From Chondrus crispus (lineage: Eukaryota; Rhodophyta; Florideophyceae; Gigartinales; Gigartinaceae), in the NCBI RefSeq assembly GCF_000350225.1, contig NW_005178986.1, positions 62,001 to 126,000 of the forward strand: a stretch of DNA of 64,000 nt, read 5' to 3'. The translations under genes and the position numbers were made by a program. Within the stretch, counting starts at the first letter, position 1. Every line of letters begins with the position of its first letter. Below, piece by piece: positions 1 through 9,672 of the stretch. The notes beneath the pieces are model-generated. The model was not told where the DNA came from. It did no database searches and saw nothing but the letters and a program-made list of their open reading frames with translations.

Positions 1-512
1 ATCTGCGCAGTAGGTAGCAAAAAGGAGGGTTAGAACAGGGGATAGCCCAGAGGGGGCGGAGCGGTAGGGACGTCTCGCGCGGTAGAGCGGTTAGTATCCT
101 CGGTAGCAGCACGCGCGGTAGAGCGGTTGGGATTCGCGGTCGTAGATGGGCTCGCGTAGTGTAGCACGGCTTGTGCTATACTGGCGCGAGGCTACTACCG
201 AGATTCCAGAAGCTTACGAAAAGAACCTTAGGCTTCGTGCCTTCTTTACTTAGGGTCGAACGTCGACTATATAGTAGTCGACGTCGTAATAATAATAATT
301 AATAATAATTGATTAATAACAATTAATTAATAATTAATTAAAACACGGTAATAAATACTGGCGTACTAGCATAGACGCTATACAGTACGCAATACCCCCC
401 TGTATAGGGTTATGATACCGGCTCACACGTGGGGATCGACACGCCTAGACGTGGAGTGACAGACTGTCCGTACTTCGACAGGGCTTACACCCGGCCATGC
501 CTGGGTGGGTAG

Positions 513-2072
513 TTACACGATTACACGTGGTACAGGTACACGAATATCCGTGGTGTACACGTGGGAGGCGCGCCCGTGAGGGTGGCATCCCGCGTATGCC
601 TCGCGAATGAGGGAGGCGTACCAGTGCACTACAAAGACCGCCCATTCGGAAAGCATGATCGCGTGCACCAAGACGCGCGTTCGCTCCGTTTCCGCGGAAT
701 CCGATCGGCCGAGCGGCAACCAATGCGCCGCCACGTACGCCATGACGCTCGGCGTCGGTACGCACAGGTACTCCGGTGCCTCGAACGTCGACCAGTTCGG
801 CGGGAGCGCGGGGTACAGGCCGCGCCGCGCGGCGCTGGGCACCGATAAAAACTCGGTGCTGTGCCACATGTGGAAGAAATCGTCCACCCGGCTCCAGCGC
901 AGCCGACTCTCGCGCGCTGCGTCCTCACCCCACCGCGCTCGGTTTGCAACGCTGTACCAGCTGTCGAAAGGCCGCGGAAAGGCCACCAAGCGGACGTCGG
1001 GCGCGAGGCCCTCGTAGCGGCGATACCGACCGAAGAGGTTCAGCAGCGAGATGTGGTACTTTTCCTCGCCCTCGCAGCGGACATAGAGCAATTCACTGCC
1101 CGCCGCGGCCGGCGTCCGACACGGAGCGTGACGCCATCGCGCCTTCCACGCGCCGGCGCGGTTCTCTTGCGCCACGACACCGCGTCCGGACGGAGTCTTG
1201 ATCGCACGCACCATCGGAATGGCCGCGAACCTCGCCGCGTCCAGCAAGTTCCGCTGAACATATTCCTCGACGGTAATCGGAGGCTTGCGGCCCGCGGCGC
1301 GTTGACGTGCGCGCCGGCGGCGGTGGTCCATCGAGGACCCGGGCCACAGCGACCGTACGGAGCCGACGCCGCTGCGCAGCCAGCCCGGGGTACTCGGGGC
1401 GGTGAATACCCGCCCCAGCGACGTTGTCGCTCCCCGTCCGGCCGGCGCAAGCGCTACGCTACTCGACGGCGCCGGCGCCGCGTACGGCGCCTCGGAAGCG
1501 GCCCTTGTGAGCGCCGTGCCCGCAGCGGGCAGCGGCGACATGGGAGGCGGCGGCAGCTCCACGGGGAGCCCGGGGTCCGCCTCGACCATTCTTGGAGCCA
1601 CGCCCGCGAGGGGCAGCGGCGAGGACTGTGTTGCTTGGGCGCCCAGCCGTGGCGAACCGACCGGTACGGGCGAATCAATTGGCGCTTGCGCGGGCCCCGC
1701 CACTCCAGTGGACGGTTGTAGGCCGTCGCGAAGGCGTCGCCGCGGTTGGAAGGTGGGACCGACCGGCGCCGCTGCCGGAGCCCGAGGCGGGCTCAACGCC
1801 TGCCTGTACGCGCGCACAGCAGAAGTGTCGCGATGACCGTCCATGGGTTGGTTGAAGAGCCGCTGTAGGGGGATGTCGTCGTCGCTGTCGGAGGAGGTCT
1901 CTGAGTTCGCAGGGGAGTGTTGGGGAAGAATTGGGGGGTCAGTGTGGATCGCGTGGGGAGGACCGGAAGACGCGCTCTCCGAATCGGATGAACCCGCGTC
2001 GTTATATACCGCCAGCTCGCTGACTAGCCAGGGGGCATGATCGTCCGCACAGATGGGCTTCTGTCCCCGCAT
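513..2072 (-). CDS. 519-aa protein, homologue of a retroelement antisense ORF
   Basis: The function is unknown. The first ~245 residues are rich in Pro, Ala and Ser and low in complexity. The C-terminal ~270 residues look globular and rich in Trp, Tyr and Arg. Several landmarks occur in the same order as in the plus-strand ORF at 43476-45371: an IT-x-x-E...R..L...RF block, a PRPF tetrapeptide, a YV..H segment followed by SD, and an EWA tripeptide in a hydrophobic helix. The architecture (Pro-rich half, then globular half) is also the same. Known plant Gypsy elements of the Tat/Ogre type also carry extra ORFs, sometimes antisense, between pol and the 3' LTR. That this is the same gene type is inferred from alignment by eye. 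Confidence 0.55.
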   Translation of the reverse strand: MRGQKPICADDHAPWLVSELAVYNDAGSSDSESASSGPPHAIHTDPPILPQHSPANSETSSDSDDDIPLQRLFNQPMDGHRDTSAVRAYRQALSPPRAPAAAPVGPTFQPRRRLRDGLQPSTGVAGPAQAPIDSPVPVGSPRLGAQATQSSPLPLAGVAPRMVEADPGLPVELPPPPMSPLPAAGTALTRAASEAPYAAPAPSSSVALAPAGRGATTSLGRVFTAPSTPGWLRSGVGSVRSLWPGSSMDHRRRRARQRAAGRKPPITVEEYVQRNLLDAARFAAIPMVRAIKTPSGRGVVAQENRAGAWKARWRHAPCRTPAAAGSELLYVRCEGEEKYHISLLNLFGRYRRYEGLAPDVRLVAFPRPFDSWYSVANRARWGEDAARESRLRWSRVDDFFHMWHSTEFLSVPSAARRGLYPALPPNWSTFEAPEYLCVPTPSVMAYVAAHWLPLGRSDSAETERTRVLVHAIMLSEWAVFVVHWYASLIREAYAGCHPHGRASHVYTTDIRVPVPRVIV

Positions 2073-2162
2073 CGTGCGCGATAGAAGGAAACGTCCGGAA
2101 CGGACCCGCGCGGTCGAGTCGAGGGTCGCTACGGGGACGTAGCGAAAGCGAAGGGGGCCCAG

Positions 2163-2910
2163 TGACGTTTTTCGATATCCGTTCGATGCTTGTTCGATGT
2201 GCCCTCGATAGAACTGTTAATTAACCCCCTCGACGCTTTTCGGATATACTTGTGATGTGCACCCGATGGCTCTGTGATATGGCGTGGATTGCTTTATGTT
2301 GATGATCTGATATCTTTACACTATCCACAAGATAGTTGCTGGACGAACGTATGATGTGCATAATCTACGCGATATTCGCTCTAAATGATGTGCCACCGAT
2401 GCCTGTCGGATCTGACATCTAGTTCTCTGGTTGGACCAAGTATCAGACGTCAAGTGGCTGCTAAGGCCATTTAAGTGTGGACAAGTGTCATACTGAGAGT
2501 ACTCTCCGCTACACGTGTAGTGGTTACACATGCCACTACTACGCCGCCAAGTGTCTCCAGAGAACGGGCTATGGTGCCAGCTACTTACATGACAAGCATA
2601 AATTCGAGAGAGCCGCTGCAGTCACTGTATCACTCGACTACTTTTTTGACCAATCAGCGACCGATAAAGTGGTCGCCGGCTGACTACTTTTGAACATCTG
2701 ATCAAGCCCTCTCGACCCCTCTCCACTCCACGGGTTCTCCCTGGTTGTAAATAAAGTTTTTTATCATACGCGATATGCACCGTGATTTTAATACAATTCT
2801 CAATAAACTCAATTACAGTAGGGGCAAAAGAAGCCATTGAATTTCTTGAAAAACTCAAAAGTATTGCAACCTATCACAGCACTCCGCCTGTCCAGTCCAA
2901 ATATCCGTCA
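2163..2910 (+). repeat. Possible LTR of the left-hand retroelement
   Basis: The segment opens TGACG just after a purine-rich tract and closes CGTCA. This gives short inverted ends and a length of 748 bases, close to the 700-base LTRs of the Gypsy element at 42.7-55.6 kb. It contains no convincing gene. No second copy lies in the window and no target duplication can be checked, so the limits are tentative. Confidence 0.25.
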
Positions 2911-2913
2911 ACA

Positions 2914-3091
2914 AGTAAACATTTACTTTCCACGGGGTAAACATTGACTCTCGATCAACAAGTAAACATTTACTTGCCACTGGGTAAACATTGACCACCC
3001 GTCTAATTTTCTAGTAAACATTTACTTGCCACTGGGTAAACATTGACCCGTCTAATTTTCTAGTAAACATGTTCCCGCTACTGGGCAAATC
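2914..3091. repeat. Short tandem array built on AGTAAACATTTACT
   Basis: Four units start at about 2914, 2961, 3013 and 3062, spaced 47-52 bases apart. Each begins with the near-palindrome AGTAAACATTTACT, followed by a GGGTAAACATTGAC element. The last unit is degraded. The same core motifs form an 86-base satellite at 29262-29583, so the two arrays bracket the 3-29 kb region. Confidence 0.85.
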
Positions 3092-3475
3092 AATATGAGA
3101 ATACCAATTCCACTGCTGCATGCGCATGGACACTCTATATTACCTATGTACCGCACTTGATCTTCTGGATGATATAAACTGGACTGTTTTCGGTAGTGAA
3201 AAATCGATACAATCTTGGTAAATCATACAAATAGATGTAGCTTTAACAATTCTCATGAGTTCGATCTGTAAAGTCCAGTTCTCTACCATTGGTGAAGCTG
3301 TCACGGATTACGCTGCGCTAATGAGATTAAATTACTTAGTAATAAAGCGCAAATGAGAAGGCAACATCCTGCAAACTTTAATATACTTAATGCGACTTCA
3401 AGATAGTGAGTGTTTTTCTATGGCAAAGACGCTTGATCGTGGCGACATACATACTGTGCTCTCTTCATGTGTATT
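3092..3475. other. AT-rich spacer, no gene seen
   Basis: About 380 bases lie between the left satellite and the first palindrome array. No ORF of note, RNA gene or repeat was recognised. Confidence 0.6.
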
Positions 3476-3676
3476 GAAACTCCAAAAAGGACTCAAAACT
3501 CATTATGAGATTTGGAAGGCCGAAAAGGGACCCAAAACTCATTATGAGTTGCGAACCCCCACAAAAAGGTATTCGAAACTCATTATGAGTTTCGAATACC
3601 AAAAAAAGGGGTTCGAAACTCATAATGAGTTTCGAACCCCCAAAAAAAGGTATTCGATATTCAAAATGAGTTGACA
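3476..3676 (+). repeat. Palindrome array 1 (GAAACTCAT family), forward orientation
   Basis: Several near-perfect 19-base palindromes (GAAACTCAT, one base, ATGAGTTTC) are separated by spacers of the type GAACCCCC-A(n)-GG. The family recurs at five other places up to 27.95 kb. The array reads open in several frames on both strands because the units lack stop codons. Those frames are repeat translations, not genes. Confidence 0.85.
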
Positions 3677-3980
3677 CTACATATTCCGTAAACAAGTTAA
3701 CATTTGCCTGCTGCTCACTTAACATTAACCACCTCAGCAAAGGACAAATGCAAACATCGACCCTGAAAACAGGTGGCTTACTCAATTCATGAGTATAGGA
3801 CCCATGAAACAGGGCGTTCCATACTCGAAGTGGTAGTTTAGTCAGTCTTTTAACAGGACTATACGCTTTTTCAAAGTCCGTAGTTCGCTGGGTGATCTTC
3901 AGAAGAAATATGGGACTCAATAGGATAGCACAGATAGCTTCAACACATAAGTCTCGATACCATTTTACTTTCGTGCCTAC

Positions 3981-4313
3981 TCAGAGATCTCTATCAGAAG
4001 CATCAACATCAATACAGTTTACGGCAGAATCATTCTTTTCCAAGCCTTGAGCATTCTTGATATCGTCGCCACTCGTTTTAATTTTCAAGAACAACGTGGA
4101 GATAACTTTGCGCAGGAGAAGATCCTGTGTTACTTCCTTCAGGCAACTCAGAATCTCAATTCGGGCATCAAATGCTGATAACGCATTTTCAACTTTCATT
4201 GTCAGATCGGTAAGCTTTTCCATCTGTACAGCTGAAGCTTCTTCGACAATTTCGTTCATTGCCTCCGCTACATTCTTCTGAATCATTTTCATTTCCAACA
4301 AGTCTCCCTTCAT
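3981..4313 (-). CDS. C-terminal tail of the MULE transposase (110 aa)
   Basis: Residues ~1-80 are a charged, leucine-rich helix likely to form a coiled coil. The end contains NCIDVDASD, which resembles a SUMO-interacting motif (hydrophobic core plus acidic residues). It follows the main transposase ORF after 13 bases but in another frame. It may be a separate final exon or a shifted piece of the same protein. Confidence 0.4.
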   Translation of the reverse strand: MKGDLLEMKMIQKNVAEAMNEIVEEASAVQMEKLTDLTMKVENALSAFDARIEILSCLKEVTQDLLLRKVISTLFLKIKTSGDDIKNAQGLEKNDSAVNCIDVDASDRDL

Positions 4314-4326
4314 TGTGTTCCGACTT

Positions 4327-4908
4327 TTATGCTTCGTGTCTGAACGAGGCTTTCATTTTTCTTTCGGAACTGCCTGGGATATTACCGAGAAACTTGGATC
4401 TCTTCTGTTTTTTCTGCGGAGATTTCGATCCAGATGGGGCAACCAAAGAGTCAAACCGCTGTCGCTTGCGAAGGATGTTGTACGCGCCAACCCCGCTATC
4501 CAGTCCAAGCGATTCCTCGACTGAAATGTTGTCGAGATCTTCGAGTCGTTTGGCGGCAATGGCTGGATTAATCTGCACGCCACAGATGTGATGTCCTCTC
4601 CTATTTTGGCTCTCAACGATGTTTGTGTCCTGAAATCCAGTGCGGAAATTTTGATCAGCCATATTTGAAAACGCTGTAATTGCCAACGTCTTGAAGGGGT
4701 ATTTTAGTACCCAATCTGCCCAAGACCTGTCCAGCGATCTGACGTAGTCCAGAGCCTCGTGTGCTTCCATAACGCTTCTGCAGTTGCGCATTTTCATCAT
4801 CGTTCTATAGAACACATCTCTGATATTCACCGGTAGTCGGGCCGCTCGTCGCCTTGCATCCCTGTCAAAATGAACAGTACAACCAATCATGATGTTCTCC
4901 ACATGCAT
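4327..4908 (-). CDS. MULE transposase, C-terminal catalytic part (193 aa)
   Basis: The motif GCTVHFDRDARRRA near the start matches the conserved C..H segment after the second catalytic Asp of MULE transposases. A W..YP pattern and the phrase NIVESQNR follow; the latter is the family's N-x-x-E-S-x-N-R block carrying the catalytic glutamate region. The last 50 residues are basic and low in complexity. The frame is the same as the ORF ending at 4930, with one TAG between them. Confidence 0.65.
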   Translation of the reverse strand: MHVENIMIGCTVHFDRDARRRAARLPVNIRDVFYRTMMKMRNCRSVMEAHEALDYVRSLDRSWADWVLKYPFKTLAITAFSNMADQNFRTGFQDTNIVESQNRRGHHICGVQINPAIAAKRLEDLDNISVEESLGLDSGVGAYNILRKRQRFDSLVAPSGSKSPQKKQKRSKFLGNIPGSSERKMKASFRHEA

Positions 4909-4929
4909 ACGTGCTGAACCTCCGATTGT

Positions 4930-6153
4930 CTATTGAAGGGCCAGGGCAATTCCTTCTATTTCGGCGGCATCGAAGTCAGTAGTTATTGACCTGATTTCGA
5001 TGCACCGGATCCCGCATTGGTCTACATTGAACACGTATGGTACGCGTATTAAGCATAAACTTTGCGGCGCACTCACAGCTCTTCTCCAGTATGTCTGCAT
5101 GTGATCCAGGAACAGTTTCCATCCCATACAGTACGAATCACGCGTAAGTCGGTTTATCATGAATCTGGCGACGACAATTCCCTTCGTTCCTGATAGGCCG
5201 GGATGAGCTTGTGCTACAACATTGTATAAATACCACGAAACTTTAGCCGACAATCGAAATGGCTTGAAACTTTCTTTTGTCGACATGACAACTTTCAGCA
5301 TAGAAACGTCATTTTCCAATGTCTTGAAGGTCGCATCTCCGGCAAAGCAAGATGACGTCGCTCCTTTTGCGATCATTGAATTAGTTGCTAAAAGAACCAC
5401 CGCTCCTCCTTTTTCCACAGTTCTGGCTTCTCTCACATATTCGTTTCTCTCATCCGCTGCCATTTCAAACAAAGTTCCAATGCTTTCTCTCTCTTTTGCG
5501 CCAGATTGCATTGCCGTGCAGATATCGTAAATTCTGTGGTCACTTACAGAAACCCCGGAACCTCTAGCTCCAAAGCTATGCAATAGTTTCTTCTGAACCT
5601 CCAATTTGATGTGGGCTGCAGGGGCTCCTCTCGACTTGCGAGCTTCTTCAACAATAAGAGTATCTTTCGCGAAAGAGGATACAGGCGGGGGTGGCGGGGG
5701 ATGGTTGTGTATTCCTTGAAAGTAGGCAAAACAAATTGTGTTTGGTTCCCGAGGCAGTCCTCGCAATATATCAGCTCTTTTGTAGACCGCGGTATCGCAC
5801 GACACCTGACCGACCGGTTGCATGAGGATTAATTTTACAGGGCAAGCCCCAGTCTCGATAAGAGATGTTCCGTGATCCGGACATTGAGCAGTTCTCTTTC
5901 CCTTGCTGAGGAAGAACATACAGTCCTCTTTGCTGCAGTCTGCGACTCTCCCGCTATGTAACATCTCTTGCAATTCAACCAGAGCCTCATCTGTCAACGC
6001 ATGTAGAGATTGAGATGAGTCCTTCCGCGACGCCCAACCTTCGATGCTAGACCGTTTATCCCCATCTCCCTTTCGAAAACCAGAACAACCAAGGAAATAT
6101 TCTCCAGTGGATCTGTTTTTCCTTAATTTAGGGACTCCTCGACATTTTTGCAC
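4930..6153 (-). CDS. MULE transposase, zinc-binding and DDE N-terminal part (407 aa)
   Basis: A Cys-containing stretch at the start (QKCRGVPK...GEYFLGCSGF) and a C...G-x-HNHPPP motif near residue 150 resemble the WRKY/FLYWCH-type zinc fingers of MULE transposases. CFAGDATFKT near residue 273 is the first catalytic Asp block (family form D-x-TF). The reading frame is open upstream of the listed GTG start, through about 6240, where it meets the neighbouring N-terminal frame. The true start therefore probably lies further upstream. Confidence 0.65.
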   Translation of the reverse strand: MQKCRGVPKLRKNRSTGEYFLGCSGFRKGDGDKRSSIEGWASRKDSSQSLHALTDEALVELQEMLHSGRVADCSKEDCMFFLSKGKRTAQCPDHGTSLIETGACPVKLILMQPVGQVSCDTAVYKRADILRGLPREPNTICFAYFQGIHNHPPPPPPVSSFAKDTLIVEEARKSRGAPAAHIKLEVQKKLLHSFGARGSGVSVSDHRIYDICTAMQSGAKERESIGTLFEMAADERNEYVREARTVEKGGAVVLLATNSMIAKGATSSCFAGDATFKTLENDVSMLKVVMSTKESFKPFRLSAKVSWYLYNVVAQAHPGLSGTKGIVVARFMINRLTRDSYCMGWKLFLDHMQTYWRRAVSAPQSLCLIRVPYVFNVDQCGIRCIEIRSITTDFDAAEIEGIALALQ

Positions 6154-6944
6154 TACCCCTGGAGCTCCTTGTGATGCAGTTGGAGTCCTGATGTATTGAC
6201 AATACCCACCCGCACTGTTGACTTTTTTTGCACCGACAAAAACAAAGTCCTTGCCAAATGCTTAGCGGTATGCTTCGCAGAAGCGCTACCATCCTTCCTC
6301 TCCCTCTGTTCGGAAAGAAGCTGCTCAAACGTTTCACTATTTCCATGGCTTCTCCCGCTAAATGAAGATGGTACCAGCGCACAATGCTTCACTCCGAGGC
6401 ACCTGTATCTCCGCTTCTGCATGATTTCGCTGCTTTCCAGAAATGGAACGCGCCCATCCCAATTTCCGTTAGCCTTGAAGCGATAAAGCAATTGATTTAA
6501 AATCTGACTGCTTGTCTGACCGCGGATTACATGCAGAACGCCATCTTCACTTGTTTCAAGCATGGAAATAACGAGAGAATTATGAGATTGCAGGCTCTCT
6601 GCCATCATTCTTGAACAAACATGGTACATGACAGACGCGGACTCTCTCATAATCCCAATAACAGAAGTCTTTGGGAGCCACTTGGTCTTCTTCACGTCCA
6701 TGACCGAAGTGATTTGTGACTTATCATGACATGACGATGTCAGTATAGGAGTTCCAACATCAGAAGGGAAAGAGGAGACTCTCTGGTCTTCACTTTGGGA
6801 CGTCTGTGGATGAGTTAGATCAATGACTTCCTCTAGCTCATCCACTGTTGCGTAATTGGTACTGCTCATCCTGTTCGATCTGCAAAATGAGACTTTACAA
6901 ATCAGTGAGACTATACTTTTCTGAAGATAGGGATTGACGTACAA
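6153..6944 (-). CDS. Putative N-terminal region of the MULE transposase (263 aa)
   Basis: This region has no recognised domain. It contains ELEEVIDLTHPQ around residue 38, with a classical SUMO-interacting core (VIDLT) next to acidic and Ser residues. A second, probably better start is the internal Met of MSSTNYATVDELEE. The end overlaps the next frame near 6240, and the protein most likely continues there. It could also be an independent small gene. Confidence 0.4.
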   Translation of the reverse strand: MYVNPYLQKSIVSLICKVSFCRSNRMSSTNYATVDELEEVIDLTHPQTSQSEDQRVSSFPSDVGTPILTSSCHDKSQITSVMDVKKTKWLPKTSVIGIMRESASVMYHVCSRMMAESLQSHNSLVISMLETSEDGVLHVIRGQTSSQILNQLLYRFKANGNWDGRVPFLESSEIMQKRRYRCLGVKHCALVPSSFSGRSHGNSETFEQLLSEQRERKDGSASAKHTAKHLARTLFLSVQKKSTVRVGIVNTSGLQLHHKELQG

Positions 6945-7404
6945 ATCTTCTCTGACTCTACACAGTTTTGGTAAACAAACACCACACTAAAATGGTCTCA
7001 ATGAAAAGGCTACACTCGACGAAGAACCAGAAAAAAGTAACGTTACAAGCGAGTACAGGAATTGTATATTCTACAGTCAAGAGTTAAGAGTAAGCAAGAG
7101 TTATAGCTCGGGCTCGAAAAGGTTAACGGCTTCAAAATGGTCTAGATCAAAGAAAGGCCCACTCTACCCCTCTGCGTGGGTGCGGGGTGCGTGGGGGTGT
7201 GCCATACCGTTCTCGTTGGGGCATTCAACCCAGCAACAACGGTTCATTAATGATCAAAGGTACAGGTATATAAGTTACAAACCACATCACCCACGGGGGT
7301 CCCGACCCACGGCACCTATCCTGGCTTATTTTTGGTCCAAAAGCAAACGCAAATAACACTGTGCGTGGATTATACAAATGAAGGACAGATGATGTACTCT
7401 TATT
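6945..7404. other. Gene-free spacer with a shared 95-base repeat
   Basis: Bases 6996-7090 match 19885-19976 in the same orientation (shared pieces include GGCTACACT, AAGAACCA and GTCAAGAGTT). In both places a GAAACTCAT array follows. The rest (7091-7404) holds a G-rich stretch near 7180 and no ORF of note. Confidence 0.65.
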
Positions 7405-7870
7405 ATGAGTTTACCAAAAAAGCAAAGCAGGGGACTCGAAACTCAAAATGAGAATGGCCTCGAATCATGCGCCGGGCCCTTTCAGGGGCAGGGCAGGTAC
7501 TGTACTGTGCGCATGTACAGTATCGCCATTTTGAGTTTCGAGTACCAAAAAAAGGGGTTCGAAACTCGTAATGAGTTTCGAGTACCAAAAAAGGGACTCG
7601 AAACTCATGAGTTTCGAACCCCCGAAAAAAGGTACTCAAAACTCAAAATGAGAATTTTCTCGAAGCATGCACAGGGGGGCCAGGGGCGCTTCAGGGACGG
7701 GGCAGGTACTGTACTTTGCTCATGTACAGTATCGCCATTTTGAGTTTCGAGTACCAAAAAAGGGGGCTCGAAACTCAAAATGAGCTTGAAACCCCCAAAA
7801 CAAGTGATTCGAAACTCAGAATGAGTTTTGGAGTTTCGAACCCGACGAAGGGACGCGAAACTGAAAATGA
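7405..7870 (+). repeat. Palindrome array 2 (GAAACTCAT family), forward orientation
   Basis: This is a longer array of GAAACTCAT/ATGAGTTTC palindromes. It is interleaved twice with a conserved module containing GGCAGGTACTGTACT and ATGTACAGTATCGCC. The orientation is that of arrays at 3.5 and 20.0 kb and opposite to arrays at 14.1, 24.3 and 27.5 kb. It faces the array at 14130-14515 across the helicase/Ulp1 module. Confidence 0.9.
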
Positions 7871-8190
7871 GAATTGATCTCGCAGCATGCGCAGGTGTGC
7901 TCCAAGGGCGCAGCAGAATTTGCAATTTTCGCGTGTGCTGTAGGTTAATATTGCGTTTCGCAGCCTCAAAATGGTGCGGGCGATTCTCATGTTGGGAATG
8001 CCCTTAGTGTGTGCTTGGGAGTGTGCTGGGGCCCGTAGAACAGTACACTAAATATGCGTTGGGAACCCATGTTTTTTTGCTTTGAAACGCAAGATATGTT
8101 TCAATAAGTCAGATGTATGTTTAGTTAGAAAGAAGGTTCGGTCTCTACAGCTAGCGTCAATACCTCTTCCCGTCTGCGACTCTTCATTTG
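7640..8190 (+). repeat. Left arm of a ~0.55-kb inverted repeat
   Basis: The reverse complement of about 24024-24640 matches this stretch at roughly nine bases in ten, including GTGTGTGCTTGGGAGTGTG and AAACGCAAGATATGT. The repeat runs into the last ~17 codons of the helicase ORF, so the right arm holds a second copy of the helicase C-terminus. The two arms bracket about 16 kb. Confidence 0.8.
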
Positions 8191-9627
8191 TGGTTCAAGG
8201 TACAAGAAATCTTTGACGTCAAAATCATCAGATTGAGGGAAATGCCGGTGACTTGTCAGGTACTTTTTCCAAAGGGGACTCCCAACAGCAATTTTCTGAA
8301 GCTTTCCTAAAGCAATTAGCACTTCTTTTGCGCGTGAAATTGCCACACACGCGGAGTGCTTGTCGTTTAGAAAAGTCGATTGTGTAGGCTTGTTTCCGGC
8401 ACCACTGTGCTCAACGTATGTTCTCACTAATGAAAGGAAAACAACATCAAACTCTTTTCCTTGGGCCGATGCGAATGTCAATACCGACGCATTGCGAAGG
8501 TTTGATTTTTCCAGAGCCTGTGTCAGAAAGTTTTTCTGAGAAATATACGGAGTGAGAATTCCAATCGACATCTTACTTGATGGGGATGCCGACTCCCATT
8601 CTTTCAGCATTTCAATGATGACATGAAACTCGTATTCATTCCTATAACCGCCTCTTGGATCATGTACCTCATTGTTTGTGGCATTCAAGGCATGGCATTG
8701 CTTCGTGTTCACGAAGTTCACTACCCGCAACGGAAAGCGGTCGGAAGAAATAGTCTCCATACAATTCTCAGTTGCCCAATACCTTTGCGGTAACCGTGGT
8801 CCATTCAATATTTTCCCAGCGTAGAAGTTGTCGCTGACATACCGTCCGATAGATGGCGCACTTCTCATCTGCTTCTGAAACTGGAACATGACATGTGGTG
8901 TCTGCTCCCACATAGCTACATGCTGTGCGCTCGTTTCCGGAGGAAACGAGGGTTTCATTGTCATCACAGACATCGCCTTGGAAAAGAAGTGAGGAATACT
9001 AGCTCTGTGTCCCGTCCAGATATGAAACGTCTTATCGTCGTATGGCGGAAGCTGAGCTTGATCGCCAACCAAGACCACAGAGGTACCAAGCACCGGTTCG
9101 CCAACGTTTTCGAGAACCCGGCAGAGTACCGCAGTTGTTTCCGTTTCACACGCGTAAGCAGCCTCATCAATAACAATGAGATCAAAACCATGAATGTTTT
9201 GATTCCAGTCAAACGACATTGCTGACCCAAGAGTGCTAAAGGTTGCTTTTCTCTGGTTGATGATAGCGTCCGGTCCCAATTTTTCGGATTGAGATAGTTT
9301 GTGTATCTGGAACTGCTGAGCTGCCTCTTCTGTACTCATGGAACCCAGAGGCAAGGGCGAGTACTCAGAATCAATGTCATTGCCGCCTGCCGTGAAGTAC
9401 TTCATCAGAAGATCATCGATCGCGGCGTTTGTAACTGTCAAAACCAAGGCCCTTCCAGTTAAGAGATCAGAAACACTAGAATACCGATTCCTCTCATCTG
9501 TAGAACCAGGAATTAACAAAAAAACGAGAGATTTTCGAGTTGTGGCCCAGACAAGAATCGTGACGACGTGAGACTTGCCAGTACCGGGCGGGCCTTGGCA
9601 GAAAAACATCGATGATGAAAAGTTCAC
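8125..9627 (-). CDS. UPF1-like superfamily 1 helicase domain protein (500 aa)
   Basis: All core SF1 helicase motifs are visible in order: Walker A GPPGTGKS (residues 12-19), DEAA (154-157), GDQAQLPP (188-195), a Q..M....I....FY arginine block near 255, GILTPYISQ near 378, QGKEFDVVFLSLVRT near 408 and AISRAK near 443. This spacing is typical of the UPF1/SETX/MOV10 branch, which unwinds RNA or DNA 5'-3' with ATP. Walker A sits only 12 residues from the start. The frame continues upstream without a Met to a TAG that directly ends the Ulp1-type ORF, so the helicase is probably the C-terminal half of that larger product. It is not Helitron-type: the motifs are not Pif1-like and no Rep domain is present. 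Confidence 0.85.
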   Translation of the reverse strand: MNFSSSMFFCQGPPGTGKSHVVTILVWATTRKSLVFLLIPGSTDERNRYSSVSDLLTGRALVLTVTNAAIDDLLMKYFTAGGNDIDSEYSPLPLGSMSTEEAAQQFQIHKLSQSEKLGPDAIINQRKATFSTLGSAMSFDWNQNIHGFDLIVIDEAAYACETETTAVLCRVLENVGEPVLGTSVVLVGDQAQLPPYDDKTFHIWTGHRASIPHFFSKAMSVMTMKPSFPPETSAQHVAMWEQTPHVMFQFQKQMRSAPSIGRYVSDNFYAGKILNGPRLPQRYWATENCMETISSDRFPLRVVNFVNTKQCHALNATNNEVHDPRGGYRNEYEFHVIIEMLKEWESASPSSKMSIGILTPYISQKNFLTQALEKSNLRNASVLTFASAQGKEFDVVFLSLVRTYVEHSGAGNKPTQSTFLNDKHSACVAISRAKEVLIALGKLQKIAVGSPLWKKYLTSHRHFPQSDDFDVKDFLYLEPQMKSRRREEVLTLAVETEPSF

Positions 9628-9672
9628 GTCTCCCTTTCTCCCTGAACCAGTCGAGTTGCCAATATCGCACCA

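Larger units (their letters stand above)
1..2910 (+). mobile_element. Probable 3' part of an LTR retroelement (Gypsy-related)
   Basis: This GC-rich stretch carries one long minus-strand ORF (513-2072). It aligns in order with the antisense ORF of the Gypsy element at 42724-55617. In that element the antisense ORF starts about 50 bases inside the 3' LTR. Here the ORF starts about 90 bases before a purine-rich tract (about 2147-2162) and a sequence opening TGACG. If the arrangement is the same, the window begins inside the pol-to-LTR segment of a plus-strand element. No gag, protease, RT or integrase is visible, so this is a partial copy. The reading is inferred from ORF homology and layout. 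Confidence 0.35.
3981..6944 (-). pseudogene. MULE (Mutator-like) transposase gene, interrupted
   Basis: Four minus-strand ORFs run head to tail and together make one MULE-type transposase of about 950 residues. They are an N-terminal region (6944-6153), a zinc-binding and DDE part (6153-4930), a C-terminal catalytic part (4908-4327) and a coiled-coil-like tail (4313-3981). The two central ORFs share one frame and are separated by a single TAG. The N-terminal part changes frame near 6240, and the tail is in another frame. This could be a decayed copy or one with short unrecognised introns. MULE transposases are DDE recombinases that cut and paste DNA, and MULEs are known to carry Ulp1 proteases as cargo. 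That fits the Ulp1 gene next door. No clear MULE-type terminal inverted repeat was found; a GAAACTC palindrome array lies on each side. Confidence 0.7.

Noticed and set aside
445-1836. Plus-strand ORFs 561-848, 861-1721, 1402-1836 opposite the 519-residue ORF
   Set aside because: Shadows of the minus-strand frame, which alone shows homology to another locus.
3390-3920. ORFs on both strands reading repeated FEYQKKGFETHNEF or FEPLFLVLETQNE peptides (also at 7.4, 14.2, 24.4 and 27.6 kb)
   Set aside because: They are translations of the palindrome arrays, which lack stops in several frames. No gene-like context or start is conserved between arrays.
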